64,000 nucleotides of DNA, taken from NCBI GenBank assembly GCA_963824645.1, contig CAWGQC010000010.1, positions 248,001-312,000 on the forward strand, in the 5' to 3' direction. Source of the stretch: Bog-756 sp963824645 (GTDB lineage Bacteria > Actinomycetota > Acidimicrobiia > Acidimicrobiales > RAAP-2). The notes under the pieces were generated by a model. It saw only the letters and a list, made by a program, of their open reading frames with translations, did no database searches and was not told the origin of the DNA. The position numbers were made by a program, and so were the translations under genes. Of this stretch, positions 1 through 8,443 are shown piece by piece (positions within the stretch are counted from its first letter, which is position 1; the number at the start of each line of letters is the position of its first letter).

Positions 1-1
1 G

Positions 2-472
2 ATGGACGGGGGTATCACCCCACGGTTGGAGCGCATCGAAGAGGAATGGCGCAACGCCGGATTCAACGTCCGAGCCTTCGCCGACGTGAGTCTGATGATC
101 TGGGAGAAGTTCCTGTGCAACGTCACTCTCAGTGCTCCGTGCGCGGCGTTCGACGTCACCGTCGGCCAGCTCATGGCCGATGACGGAGCCTGGGGCGTCG
201 CCCTCGGATGCGCGTCCGAGGCCTACCGGCTGGCCCTTGCCATGGGTGTTCAGTTCTCGTTCGACGATCCGTTGCGCTATGTATCCGATTTTGCCGCCAC
301 CATTCCGAACGCCAGCCCGTCGATGCGACTCGACCACCTGGCCCGACGGCGCTCGGAGCTAGACGTCATCAACGGGCAGGTCGTCGACCTCAGTCGGGCT
401 ATCGGCCTCGAGGCGCCCTACAACGAGACCCTCTGTGCCGTCCTACGCCACCGCGAGTCGCTGTTCACCTGA
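2..472 (+). CDS. 2-dehydropantoate 2-reductase family protein, C-terminal part (5' end outside window)
   Basis: This is the C-terminal helical domain of the PanE/ApbA family, which reduces ketopantoate with NADPH in pantothenate synthesis. The sequence shows the family pattern of a Lys-Phe-Leu-x-Asn-Val segment near the start (KFLCNVTLSAPCAAF), a region with E-L-D-V-I-N-G (the usual ExDxxNG) and a closing P-Y-N-E-T-L motif before the stop. The N-terminal Rossmann domain lies upstream of the window, so the reading frame is open at base 2. Family members with this C-terminal domain include non-pantothenate dehydrogenases, so the substrate is inferred only. Confidence 0.85.
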   Translation: MDGGITPRLERIEEEWRNAGFNVRAFADVSLMIWEKFLCNVTLSAPCAAFDVTVGQLMADDGAWGVALGCASEAYRLALAMGVQFSFDDPLRYVSDFAATIPNASPSMRLDHLARRRSELDVINGQVVDLSRAIGLEAPYNETLCAVLRHRESLFT

Positions 473-572
473 AGGTCGGCGCCCCGGACCGGCGTTCGGC
501 AGCCGAGAATCCGGTCAATGGAGGGCGTGCCCTCGGCGTAGGTGCAGCTGAGTACGCGGAGCGGTTGTGTGC

Positions 573-725
573 CTATCTCTGCTCCCCGGCACATCGGTAG
601 CAGACCAGCTCCGGTACACCGTTGCTGTCGGGTCGGACCACGGCTCCGCCGTATTCGAGCGGCTCGCTGCAGCCTTCGCAGTGGCCGAACTGATCGGACA
701 ACGGTTGATCCGGATATGCCGCCAT
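573..725 (-). CDS. Small zinc-ribbon protein (50 aa)
   Basis: A 50-residue frame runs from ATG at 725 to TAG at 573. It carries two Cys-x-x-Cys knuckles, CEGC (residues 16-19) and CYRC (residues 42-45), 22 residues apart, which is the spacing of a treble-clef or zinc-ribbon fold. The composition is acidic and polar, without membrane segments. No strong ribosome binding site is visible upstream, so expression is less certain than the fold. It lies between the ketopantoate reductase (opposite strand, convergent) and a small membrane protein. Function unknown; similar tiny zinc ribbons in actinobacteria are unassigned. Confidence 0.55.
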   Translation of the reverse strand: MAAYPDQPLSDQFGHCEGCSEPLEYGGAVVRPDSNGVPELVCYRCAGEQR

Positions 726-874
726 GCACTGGCATCGGCATCTGTGCCGGTTACCTTGAAGAAGAGCGAGGTGTCTGTCGGCCGGTGATGGCGTCAGACC
801 ACGGGCACGGTGGTCACCGTGATCGGGGATCCGCGGTTCCCACCGCTTCCACGGTCGGGTGGGCCCGACGGGAT

Positions 875-1075
875 ATGGTGACCCGAACCATGTTCTACAT
901 CATCATATTTTCGATTCTGGCCGTCGTCCTTGTGGTTGGCGGCATCGCCGGCATGTCGCGCCGGCGGAAGGATCTCGAACACGAGGAGCCTCATCACGCC
1001 GCTACCAGTTCGTCGCGCCGGAACCGCAACAAGAAGCGGGCCCAATCGCGCAAGGACCGGCGGAAGCGGCACTGA
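875..1075 (+). CDS. Small single-pass membrane protein with basic tail
   Basis: The protein has 66 residues. Residues 5-26 are a single hydrophobic segment (FYIIIFSILAVVLVVGG) followed by RRR and a strongly basic tail (NRNKKRAQSRKDRRKRH), giving an Nout-Cin or Nin tail-charged anchor. An alternative start is ATG at 890. I do not recognise the family. It stands alone between the zinc-ribbon gene and the convergent SthA-like gene; its role cannot be inferred. Confidence 0.5.
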   Translation: MVTRTMFYIIIFSILAVVLVVGGIAGMSRRRKDLEHEEPHHAATSSSRRNRNKKRAQSRKDRRKRH

Positions 1076-1165
1076 CGGCCACGGCGTCCGGAGCCGGGGT
1101 ACGGCAGGAGAGGGCCCCACAGAGCGGGACCGGATTCTGGAGACGCCTGACGGTGACGATCGCCC

Positions 1166-2569
1166 TCACCCGGAACGCGATGCCAACCGTTGGAGACAAT
1201 CGTAAGCGGCGTACTTGTAGGCGTCGCTGAGGGTGGGTACGTCGAAAGTGGCGTGAATGAAGTAGTCGACCGTGCCCCCGAAATGCAGAACCGCCTGGCC
1301 CTGATGGATGAGCTCGGTGGCGGCATCGCCGACGATATGTACGCCGATCACCCGCCGGTCGTCGCAGCGGACCACCAGCTTGAGAAGCCCCTCGGTGATG
1401 CCGGAAATGGCGGCCCGGCTGTTGTCCGAGAACAATGACACCCCGGTCACGAAATCGATGCCCTGGGCCAGGGCCTCATCCTCGGTGGCTCCGACCATGG
1501 CGCATTCGGGTATGGAATACACACCGAAGGGCGTAAGGGGATCCACGGTCTCCTTGAACGGAATCCCGAGGCCATAGCAGGCCGCCACCCGGCCCTGCTC
1601 CATCGACGCCGATGCCAGAGCCGGGGGCCCGATCACATCTCCGGCGGCATAGATCCCGGGGACGGTCGTCTGATAACGGCCGTCGACGATGATCCGCCCC
1701 CGTTGATCGGTGTTCACGCCGGCGGCAGCCAGACCCAGGTCCTCTGTGTTGCCCGTGCGGCCAGCGGCAAAGATGGCCTTCTCCGGACGGATGACACTCC
1801 CTGCACTGGTCTCGACCCGCAGTCCCCGTTCATCCCGTGAGACATCGGCCACGCCCTCCTTGGACAACACGGACATCCCGAAGGTTCGGAAGCACTCGGT
1901 CACCTGGGCCGCGCACTGGGCATCGAGGAACGGCATCAAGCGCTCGCCCCGGTCGATCAGCGTCACCCGGGCGCCGAGTGCCATGAAGATCGACGCGTAC
2001 TCACAGGCAACGGCTCCACCCCCAACCACCACCAAGCTATCCATGGGCCGGTTCAGTTCCTGGGCTGTTTCGGAATCGAGTACATCGGGATCGTCGAAGA
2101 GGATGCCGGGTGGATGAAATGGCCTCGATCCGGTGGCGATGAGGACGACGTCCCCGCGCAGGACCCTCCCGGGTTGGTCGGATGACGAGTTGACCATGAC
2201 GGTGCCATCGGATCCGAGGGTGGCCGAACCTGTCACCAGCTCGATGCGGTGACGATCCAAATTCTGACGGACCGCTGTGCTCATGCTGGCGGCGACATCG
2301 ACCGCCCGCGCCCGCAGCCGATCGATGGCGGCCTGAGGGTGGAGGTCGATGCCGGCGCCGAAGACATCGCGCCGGCGGAATCCCGTGAGATAGAGAGCAG
2401 CTTCGCGCATTGCCTTGGTGGTCAGCGCGCTGGCGGCCAACTCGCCACCCAGCGCCGCGCTCCGCTCGACCACCACGACGCGCCTGTCAAAGTAAGCAGC
2501 CTGGGCGGCCGCCTTCTCTCCCGCCGGCCCTGCGCCCACTACCACCAGGTCATAGTGATCCGCTTGCAC
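1166..2569 (-). CDS. SthA-like pyridine nucleotide-disulfide oxidoreductase lacking the active-site cysteine
   Basis: This flavoprotein matches soluble NAD(P)+ transhydrogenase (SthA/UdhA) along its whole length: FAD-binding GxGxxG (VVGAGPAGEKAA), NAD-binding VVGGGAVACEYASIF, the GRTGNTEDLGL stretch, GDVIGPPALASASMEQGR, and a dimerisation domain ending near IHATFDVPTLSDAYK. SthA moves hydride between NADPH and NAD+. I chose the GTG start at 2569 because an AGGAA lies 8 bases upstream and it places the FAD motif near the N-terminus, like SthA; an upstream ATG at 2638 would overlap the USP gene. Oddity: the segment holding the family cysteine(s) (GGxCxxxGTIPSK) reads LGGELAASALTTKAMR, so no cysteine remains. 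Confidence 0.85.
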   Translation of the reverse strand: MQADHYDLVVVGAGPAGEKAAAQAAYFDRRVVVVERSAALGGELAASALTTKAMREAALYLTGFRRRDVFGAGIDLHPQAAIDRLRARAVDVAASMSTAVRQNLDRHRIELVTGSATLGSDGTVMVNSSSDQPGRVLRGDVVLIATGSRPFHPPGILFDDPDVLDSETAQELNRPMDSLVVVGGGAVACEYASIFMALGARVTLIDRGERLMPFLDAQCAAQVTECFRTFGMSVLSKEGVADVSRDERGLRVETSAGSVIRPEKAIFAAGRTGNTEDLGLAAAGVNTDQRGRIIVDGRYQTTVPGIYAAGDVIGPPALASASMEQGRVAACYGLGIPFKETVDPLTPFGVYSIPECAMVGATEDEALAQGIDFVTGVSLFSDNSRAAISGITEGLLKLVVRCDDRRVIGVHIVGDAATELIHQGQAVLHFGGTVDYFIHATFDVPTLSDAYKYAAYDCLQRLASRSG

Positions 2570-2607
2570 AGGGGGCGTTCCTGATCCCTCAGTCGTCCTC
2601 GGTCGGC

Positions 2608-3051
2608 TCAATCGGTCTTGACAACCAGGACGCTGCACGGTGCTCCGTGGGCCACCGAATTGGGTATGGATCCGATCAATCGGCGGGAGCCCTGCATGCC
2701 TTTTGAACCGACCACAATCAAATCGGCATCCACTCGGCTGGCCAGCTCAGTCAGAACCTCGGCGGGAGATCCACAGGCGGTGTGCATCTCGACCTTGGTC
2801 CCGTTGGCGCCGACGGCAGCCTTTACCAGTGTGGCGTGGGCGGCATCCTGGACCTCCCGGGTCATCTCCGCATCCCCTCGGACCACGATCGATGCGCCGA
2901 CCTGGGTGACCGGTAGGCCGGAGGGAGAGGCCTTGACCACGTGGACCAGATGCACCACCGCCCCGAAGCTACCGGCCAACTCGATCGCCAGCGCCACCGC
3001 CGCATTTGCGCGCTCGGACCCGTCGGTCCCAACCACAATCGTCGAGTACAT
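2608..3051 (-). CDS. Universal stress protein (UspA family)
   Basis: A 147-residue single-domain Usp protein. It begins MYSTIVVGTDGS, the typical first strand and ATP-contacting Asp, and near the end has the ATP-binding motif G-x2-G-x9-G-(S/T) (GSKGMQGSRRLIGS) and a final strand CSVLVVKTD. The start at 3051 has AAAGAGG eight bases upstream; a longer frame from 3096 would put 15 unlike residues first. It is 38 bases upstream of the SthA-like gene on the same strand, so the two probably form one transcript, linking it to redox or energy stress (inference). Confidence 0.9.
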   Translation of the reverse strand: MYSTIVVGTDGSERANAAVALAIELAGSFGAVVHLVHVVKASPSGLPVTQVGASIVVRGDAEMTREVQDAAHATLVKAAVGANGTKVEMHTACGSPAEVLTELASRVDADLIVVGSKGMQGSRRLIGSIPNSVAHGAPCSVLVVKTD

Positions 3052-3215
3052 ATGCCCAGCCTCTTTCCAGGGTCGTCGTTTGCCCGTTGCCGCCATGGGC
3101 GATGTTCCGGAGCCTAGTTTTGTCCGGGATGCCGGTGTTGGGCCCGCTGCCCTCTGGTGCTCGGCCAGTGGTCAGTCTCCGACGCCGGGTCCAAGGTGGC
3201 GGCCAGATGGGCTGA

Positions 3216-3965
3216 TCAGGGGATGGGGGGCGATGCGGCGATCTCGATGATGGCGACCAGCAGCATCAGTGCACCCAACGAGACGAGGGCGAGGCGGATG
3301 CGGAAATATCGGAAGTGTCCGCTGATGCCGATCAGAAACAGGATGGTGGCGAGATAGATGGTGTCCCGGACGTAGTTGTCCGAATTGGCTCCGGCCTGGG
3401 AGCCACTTCGGTACAGCTCGTTGGCCTTGCTGTCGAGGTGGGCCGCCAGGGTTAGCTGCGGTTGCTTGTACTGGGGCATGTACGTAGGGCCAGGCTGTGC
3501 GGACGGGTTGGTGAAGGGGCTTGTCGCCATCCAGGCGTCGAAGGCCACCTTGAAGGCGGGCCGGAACCGCCGTGCTGCCACCGCCTCGGCGTTGACGTTC
3601 CCCGACAGATAGGCCGAGAACCAGGCGTTGAAGGTCGTCGAGTCGAAGTTGCGCGTATCGAGGGCGTTCAGGTCGGCTCGGTTGGCCTCGGTCCGCGCTG
3701 CTGAGGCGCTGGCCAGTTCGAGCGAGGACTTGGTCGCCCATTTGGCCGAGGCAAATCCGGTGTAGGCGGCCAGGAGGGCGACGATGGCCAACAGGACCGC
3801 TTCGGCCACCGACAGGGCGCGGTCGTGCTTCCGGATCGGGTCCTTATCGGTGCCCCCACCACCGTCGGTCTCGTCTCCGGTGCCCTCGTGGTGTTCGACG
3901 ACATGGTGTTGTCGATGCTTTGAGATCTCGCCGGCCACGTCGTTGGGGCTTAGTCCGTCGGGCAT
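3216..3965 (-). CDS. Membrane protein of unknown function, three TM segments
   Basis: The 249-residue protein has a soluble His/Asp/Gly-rich N-terminus (residues 1-50), a first membrane helix at about 53-74, a periplasmic or cytoplasmic helical region of some 120 residues rich in Ala, Asn and Arg, then two C-terminal helices at about 201-217 and 226-244 joined by a short basic loop. This layout resembles DUF4337-type proteins, but I cannot assign it with certainty. It is transcribed away from the USP gene region on the same strand, with 165 bases between them. Confidence 0.75.
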   Translation of the reverse strand: MPDGLSPNDVAGEISKHRQHHVVEHHEGTGDETDGGGGTDKDPIRKHDRALSVAEAVLLAIVALLAAYTGFASAKWATKSSLELASASAARTEANRADLNALDTRNFDSTTFNAWFSAYLSGNVNAEAVAARRFRPAFKVAFDAWMATSPFTNPSAQPGPTYMPQYKQPQLTLAAHLDSKANELYRSGSQAGANSDNYVRDTIYLATILFLIGISGHFRYFRIRLALVSLGALMLLVAIIEIAASPPIP

Positions 3966-4451
3966 GACCGTCTCCTTCGCTCCTGCCGGTACCCGTGGTC
4001 AATCCGGGCGGCCGCAACAGGCCGAGTCTGTCAGAGACCAACCCAGCTGGGCACCATCTCCGGGGCTCGATGGGCGCGGGAAGGATCAAGGGCCGCCGGG
4101 TCAGATCGCCGTTCAGGTCTCCGCTTCGGTGGTGGCCGCCCAACGGGCACGTGTTGTGCGGGACGTTCACATGGCAGGGCCAGAGCCTGCCCGAACAGGT
4201 CCACCTATCGATCGGATCGGTCGCCGATCATGTCCCGTGGCGATGTCGGCAACGAAGAATCACCAGTGGGCGTACCGCCCTTGTTCGGTGATTACTGCAG
4301 CGACTGGTTGGAGGTCCGGGCCGATCCGGCTGAGCGTCCCGTCGAGCTCCATCGATGGCTCCTCAGGCGCCATGTCGGTCAGACCCTCAACCTCGGTCCG
4401 GCCACCCGGGTATCCCCGGTGGCCGCAGTCGACGGGATTACGACCCACCGG
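3966..4451. other. Stretch of 486 bases without a convincing gene
   Basis: Both flanking genes are on the minus strand, so this holds the promoter of the three-TM membrane protein (start at 3965) and the end region of the FG-GAP gene. A 37-residue minus-strand frame (4260-4373) has plausible composition but no homology I recognise and no clear ribosome binding site, so I did not call it. Confidence 0.4.
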
Positions 4452-5909
4452 TCAATTCTTGAAGAAGTACAGGCCTCCGTTGGGCTCGTCAGGGGATCCG
4501 ACCGCAATGACGTGGGTTCCGATGGTCGTCAAACCCTGATAGCCGAAGTTGTCACCGGTGGAGGTGCCCTGGAGCTCGGTCGGACTCGAGCTCGGCCAGG
4601 TGCTTCCCCTCTTCGGAAACACAAAGGCGGCGCCGTCGGCGGTATTGGGGAAACCCTGCGAGTCGTAGGGTGCGGCCGCCACCACGGAGGTACCTACCAC
4701 AGCCACTTGAAATCCGAAGTAGTCCAGGCCGTTGCACCCGGGCGAACCGAAATAGTCGTAGCAGGGTGACGGGCTGGCGTTGTTGACCGCGACCTCGGCC
4801 GGATCGGACAGCTCGGTGTTCTGGGTCCAGGTGCTCCCCGATCCGGTGAACACGTAGGCCGCGCCCGAGCCGACACTGTCGGGCTTCGGTGTGGGCACTG
4901 AGGCGTACGGCGCACCGACCACGATGGTTCTTCCCTTGAGGGCCACCGAGTTGCCGAAGTAGTCGCCGTAGATAAGGCCGACGGAGTTGCCACAGGTCGT
5001 CGAGCACCCGGCGCCGTTGCTGGCGGTGAGGGTGGCCTCCCTGACCCATCCACCGCCGACCTCGTTGAAGTAGTAAGCGGCTCCTTTGGAGCCGTCGGTT
5101 CCGGGTGCACCCACGACCAGTTTCTTTCCGGTGGCGGCCGCGTCGAAGCCGAACAGATCATTGGCGGCATTGCCAGGATCGGCTATCTCGGACTTCAGCG
5201 CCCAGTGATTGTTGGCCAACGTGTAGATGAAGACGGCACCGGCGGACGAGTTTTCCCCGGTCGCACTGACCAGGATCGAGTTCTCCGAAATGGATACCGG
5301 CCAACCGAACGTATCGCCGGCGACCTGCCCCGGGTCGGCCAGTTCGGCCTGTTGGGTCCAGCTGGCGCCGGCGCCGGTGAACACGTAAGCCGCTCCCACG
5401 TACTCGCCAGCCGGGCCGTGACCCTCAGCACCGACAACGATCCGGCCGGACGAAATGGCCACCGAGTCTCCGAAGAAGTCATTGTTCACACCGTCGGAAG
5501 GAGTCAGCTCGGCCTCCTCCGTCCAGCTGGTCCCTGAACCGGTATAGACGTAGGCGGCTCCGATCCCCGAGTTGTCGAACGGGGCGCCGACCACCATGGT
5601 GGTTCCTTTGACGGCGACAGACCATCCCAATCCGCCACCGCTCGCCCCGACCAGCTCGCCTTCCGGCGTCCAGCCGGCGCTCAGCGCCGGCCTCTCCGCT
5701 CCAGCTGGCTTTGCGTCACCACCCGATGGCGCCACCAGGGACGGACTCAGCCGTGGCAGATGGCTCGGGCCCGGTGATGCAGAGGCGGCACTGGCGGCGG
5801 GTCCCGCCATGATGAGGACGGTCGTTCCCACCAGGGCACTGACCGCAGCTGCGATGCCGATGAGGCGACCTTCCGCGTTGAGGAAAGGGAAGCCGAGGCT
5901 TCTTTTCAT
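4452..5909 (-). CDS. Secreted FG-GAP (integrin-alpha-like) seven-bladed beta-propeller protein
   Basis: A 485-residue protein with an N-terminal signal region (basic MKRS, hydrophobic core around residues 17-38, then AAS-A-ASAS). The mature part consists of seven repeats with FG and (V/A)GAP-like motifs: GLGWSVAVKG, NDFFGDSVAI, GDTFGWPVSI, NDLFGFDAAA, GDYFGNSVAL, LDYFGFQVAV and GDNFGYQGLT, each followed by an AAYVFTG-type strand. Seven blades make one closed propeller with no extra catalytic domain. Such proteins are extracellular or envelope-bound; ligand unknown. It is transcribed divergently from the YWLV/serine hydrolase gene across about 290 bases. Confidence 0.88.
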   Translation of the reverse strand: MKRSLGFPFLNAEGRLIGIAAAVSALVGTTVLIMAGPAASAASASPGPSHLPRLSPSLVAPSGGDAKPAGAERPALSAGWTPEGELVGASGGGLGWSVAVKGTTMVVGAPFDNSGIGAAYVYTGSGTSWTEEAELTPSDGVNNDFFGDSVAISSGRIVVGAEGHGPAGEYVGAAYVFTGAGASWTQQAELADPGQVAGDTFGWPVSISENSILVSATGENSSAGAVFIYTLANNHWALKSEIADPGNAANDLFGFDAAATGKKLVVGAPGTDGSKGAAYYFNEVGGGWVREATLTASNGAGCSTTCGNSVGLIYGDYFGNSVALKGRTIVVGAPYASVPTPKPDSVGSGAAYVFTGSGSTWTQNTELSDPAEVAVNNASPSPCYDYFGSPGCNGLDYFGFQVAVVGTSVVAAAPYDSQGFPNTADGAAFVFPKRGSTWPSSSPTELQGTSTGDNFGYQGLTTIGTHVIAVGSPDEPNGGLYFFKN

Positions 5910-6198
5910 TGTGATTCCGCCTTTCGAATAGAGCAGCCCCTGCGCGCTCGATTTCGAGAGGTTCGACTGAATCCGCCGGATTCCTCGATCGCCGCTTCAG
6001 TACCGCACTGGACAGGAGTCCAACCGCAACTTATCCCCAACGCCCGGACACGTCAATTGTGATCCGGGGCGAAGATGTTCTCCTGAGGTACGGCGGCCCC
6101 CATCACCCAGGAAAAGGCGATCAGTTGCCCTTTGATGGTTACCCGTGGAACCACAGACCTGCCGGTTGTGGCCATCTCACCCCGGTAGATTTTGGGGC
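5910..6198. other. Divergent intergenic region between two secreted-protein genes
   Basis: This 289-base stretch separates the FG-GAP gene (minus) and the repeat/serine-hydrolase gene (plus) and must hold both promoters. I see no perfect inverted repeat and no convincing -35/-10 pair. Confidence 0.4.
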
Positions 6199-7809
6199 GT
6201 GAAGTCCCCGGGCCGCCAACCGCATCGGGCGGCCGTGTTGGTCGTCGGCCTGCTCACCGTGCTCACCGTCTGCGGCGTGGCGGCGGGGAGCCACGGGCTG
6301 GTGTCGTCGGCGTCGGCGGCGACCGGGCATGTCGAGTCCGGTACCCCCGGCCCTGATTCAGCGACCGCCTTCGGTTCCGCCGCCGCCGTGCCGGGGGCGA
6401 CACTCCATGATCTGGTGGCGCCGGTGGTGGCGACGGCGGCCACCCCCGACGGACTCGGGTACTGGCTGGTGGCGGCCGACGGGGGCGTCTTCGCCTTCGG
6501 GGACGCCGCCTTCCGGGGATCCACGGGCGACATCCATCTGAACGCACCGGTGGTGGGGATGGCCGCCACCCCAACAGGCCGCGGCTACTGGCTGGTGGCT
6601 GCCGACGGGGGCATCTTCGCCTTCGGGGACGCACCGTTCGAGGGTTCGATGGGCGGCACAGACCTGAACGAGCCGGTGGTCGGGATGGCCGCCACCCCGA
6701 CAGGACGCGGCTACTGGCTGGTGGCCGCCGACGGGGGCGTCTTCGCCTTCGGGGACGCCGCCTTCCGGGGATCCACGGGCGACATCCATCTGAACGCACC
6801 GGTGGTGGGGATGGCCGCCACCCCGACGGGCCGCGGCTACTGGCTGGTGGCTGCGGACGGGGGCATCTTCGCTTTCGGGGGCGCACCGTTCGAGGGTTCG
6901 ATGGGCGGCGCACCCCTCAACGAGCCGGTGGTCGGCATGGCCGCGCCCGACGGGGGCGGCTACTGGCTGGTGGCGGCGGACGGGGGCGTCTTCGCCTTCG
7001 GGGGCGCACCGTTCGAGGGTTCTGATGGTGGCACCCCGAAGCAAGCCCCCGCAGTGGGCATCGCCGGTCGTCCGGGTGGCTACTGGATCGCCTATGGCAT
7101 CGGTGCTCGGACGCAGATGATCCCTGCCATCGCCGCCTATGTCGCCGGACGGGCCGACAACGTGACCGTGGCCGTGGAGGATCTCACGACGGGTCAGATC
7201 TACCAGTTCCGGCCGGGGGTGGTCGAGAACACGGCGAGCACGCTCAAGGTCGACATATTGGCCACCCTGCTGGTGCAGGCCCAGGCGGCCGATCGCTCGC
7301 TTACGCCGGAGGAGCAGAGCTTGGCCGTCCCGATGATCGAGGACAGCCTGGACAGCGCGGCTGACACCCTGTGGACCCGCCTCGGGCCGGGTGCCGTCGG
7401 CGCCTTCGAACGCCAGGCCGGTATGACCTCGACCGTGCCGGCCACCGACGGCGTCTGGGGAAGCACCACGACCACGGCACTTGACCGCCTGGCCATGATA
7501 CGAACCCTGGTGCAGCCCAACCCACTGCTCACCGGTACGTCCCGGTCCTACGTCCTCGGACTGATGGAGCACGTCACTCCCTCCCAGGACTGGGGAGCCA
7601 CGGGTGGCGTACCTCCGGGAGTCACCGTGGCCCTCAAGAACGGGTTCGCCATCATCAATGGGTGGCAGATCAACACCACCGGCTGGGTCAGCGGTGGCGG
7701 CCGCGACTACCTGATTGCCGTTCTCACCAACGGAAACGTGTCGGAGCAGTACGGCATCGACACCGTCAACGGTGTGTCGGCGCTGGTCTGGAGTGCGCTG
7801 GCGCCCTGA
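6199..7809 (+). CDS. Secreted YWLV-repeat protein fused to a class-A-beta-lactamase-like serine hydrolase domain
   Basis: Taking the GTG at 6199 gives about 536 residues starting VKSPGRQ with a signal region ending near SSASAA. Five 42-residue repeats (YWLVAADGG(V/I)FAFG(D/G)A) plus a degraded sixth follow, probably forming a beta-propeller. The last 230 residues are a serine hydrolase domain of the beta-lactamase/penicillin-binding fold: the SxxK motif is STLK (after VENTA), the SDN-like loop is altered (DSLDSAAD), and the KTG triad reads KNG (VALKNGF) followed by TGWVSGGGRDYLIAVL. Such domains in actinobacteria act on or bind cell-wall peptides, but the altered motifs make activity uncertain. 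The start is a choice; an ATG lies at 6145. Confidence 0.82.
   Translation: MKSPGRQPHRAAVLVVGLLTVLTVCGVAAGSHGLVSSASAATGHVESGTPGPDSATAFGSAAAVPGATLHDLVAPVVATAATPDGLGYWLVAADGGVFAFGDAAFRGSTGDIHLNAPVVGMAATPTGRGYWLVAADGGIFAFGDAPFEGSMGGTDLNEPVVGMAATPTGRGYWLVAADGGVFAFGDAAFRGSTGDIHLNAPVVGMAATPTGRGYWLVAADGGIFAFGGAPFEGSMGGAPLNEPVVGMAAPDGGGYWLVAADGGVFAFGGAPFEGSDGGTPKQAPAVGIAGRPGGYWIAYGIGARTQMIPAIAAYVAGRADNVTVAVEDLTTGQIYQFRPGVVENTASTLKVDILATLLVQAQAADRSLTPEEQSLAVPMIEDSLDSAADTLWTRLGPGAVGAFERQAGMTSTVPATDGVWGSTTTTALDRLAMIRTLVQPNPLLTGTSRSYVLGLMEHVTPSQDWGATGGVPPGVTVALKNGFAIINGWQINTTGWVSGGGRDYLIAVLTNGNVSEQYGIDTVNGVSALVWSALAP
6412..7038 (+). repeat. 126-bp tandem coding repeat (5 units) with a 252-bp higher-order unit
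   Basis: Units begin near 6412, 6538, 6664, 6790 and 6916, exactly 126 bases apart (the fifth is one codon short). Units 1 and 3 share the ending FRGSTGDIH and units 2 and 4 share FEGSMGG, so the array looks as if a two-unit block of 252 bases was duplicated. Confidence 0.9.
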
Positions 7810-7905
7810 CAGACATCGAGTGGATGCGGTGCCGACACCGAACTCCTCATGATCCTGCGCTGTGGTTAGCCAGGGCTCCCCTCGGCGTGGCCGGCGGCGG
7901 GTTGA

Positions 7906-7945
7906 CTTTCCTAGCAGGAAAGCGATGCAGTTTCCTACTAGGAAA
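7906..7945. promoter_or_regulatory. Two tandem palindromic operators
   Basis: CTTTCCTAgcAGGAAAG style palindrome at 7906-7922 (arms CTTTCCT/AGGAAAG) and a second, TTTCCTACTAGGAAA, at 7931-7945. Their centres are 24 bases apart. TTGACT at 7902-7907 resembles a -35 box and touches the first site. They sit just before the membrane-protein/winged-helix operon, so autoregulation by that regulator is the simplest reading. Confidence 0.65.
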
Positions 7946-7961
7946 GTGAAGGAGTTCGGGC

Positions 7962-8443
7962 ATGAGTCAACCGATAGCGGAGACCGAGGCACGATTGGCC
8001 CTGAGCTCGATCGAGCGCCAGCGTCAACAAGTGATGGCCGAAGTGGACGTGCCCTGGTGGTACTGGGTGGGCCTGGCGGCCGGGTGGATCGGGCTCGGTG
8101 CCCTGGCCAACCACGGCCCGGCCTGGGCCACCATTGCCGGCACCGTGGCCTTCGGCGCCGGCCACGCTTCGGTTGCCCCGTGGGTCCTTTCGGGTCGGCA
8201 TGGCTCATCCCATCTGAGCGTCCGTAGCGACCTGGTCGGTCGACACATCCCCCTCGTAGTCGTGGGCTTTTTGATGGTGATGACGGTGGTCACAATCGCT
8301 CTGGCTCTGGTGGCCAACGCTGATGGCGACCGGAACCCGGCCCTTCTGGCCAGTGTTGTCATAGCTGCGTTGGTTCTGAGGGCGGACCACTACTTATGGC
8401 GTCGGTGCGACGACAGGCCGTACGACGCCTCGATGCCCTATGA
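7962..8443 (+). CDS. Four-TM membrane protein, probably frameshifted near its end
   Basis: The frame starts at ATG 7962 behind AAGGAG. It encodes a helical N-terminus (residues 1-30) and four membrane segments at about 33-49, 52-75, 95-118 and 125-140. The same frame then runs on to 8636 over the next gene with basic, unlikely sequence. Shifting one base near 8365-8375 gives GGPLLMASVRRQAVRRLDAL and a TGA at 8441-8443 that overlaps the next ATG (ATGA), the usual coupling. I therefore place the end at 8443 and suspect a one-base deletion, real or in the assembly. Family unknown; it pairs with the winged-helix regulator. Confidence 0.65.

Noticed and set aside
6358..8208. 616-residue open frame on the minus strand
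   Set aside because: It is the antisense shadow of the YWLV repeats and hydrolase domain; composition is His/Arg/Gly-rich without a fold, and the plus-strand gene is strongly supported.
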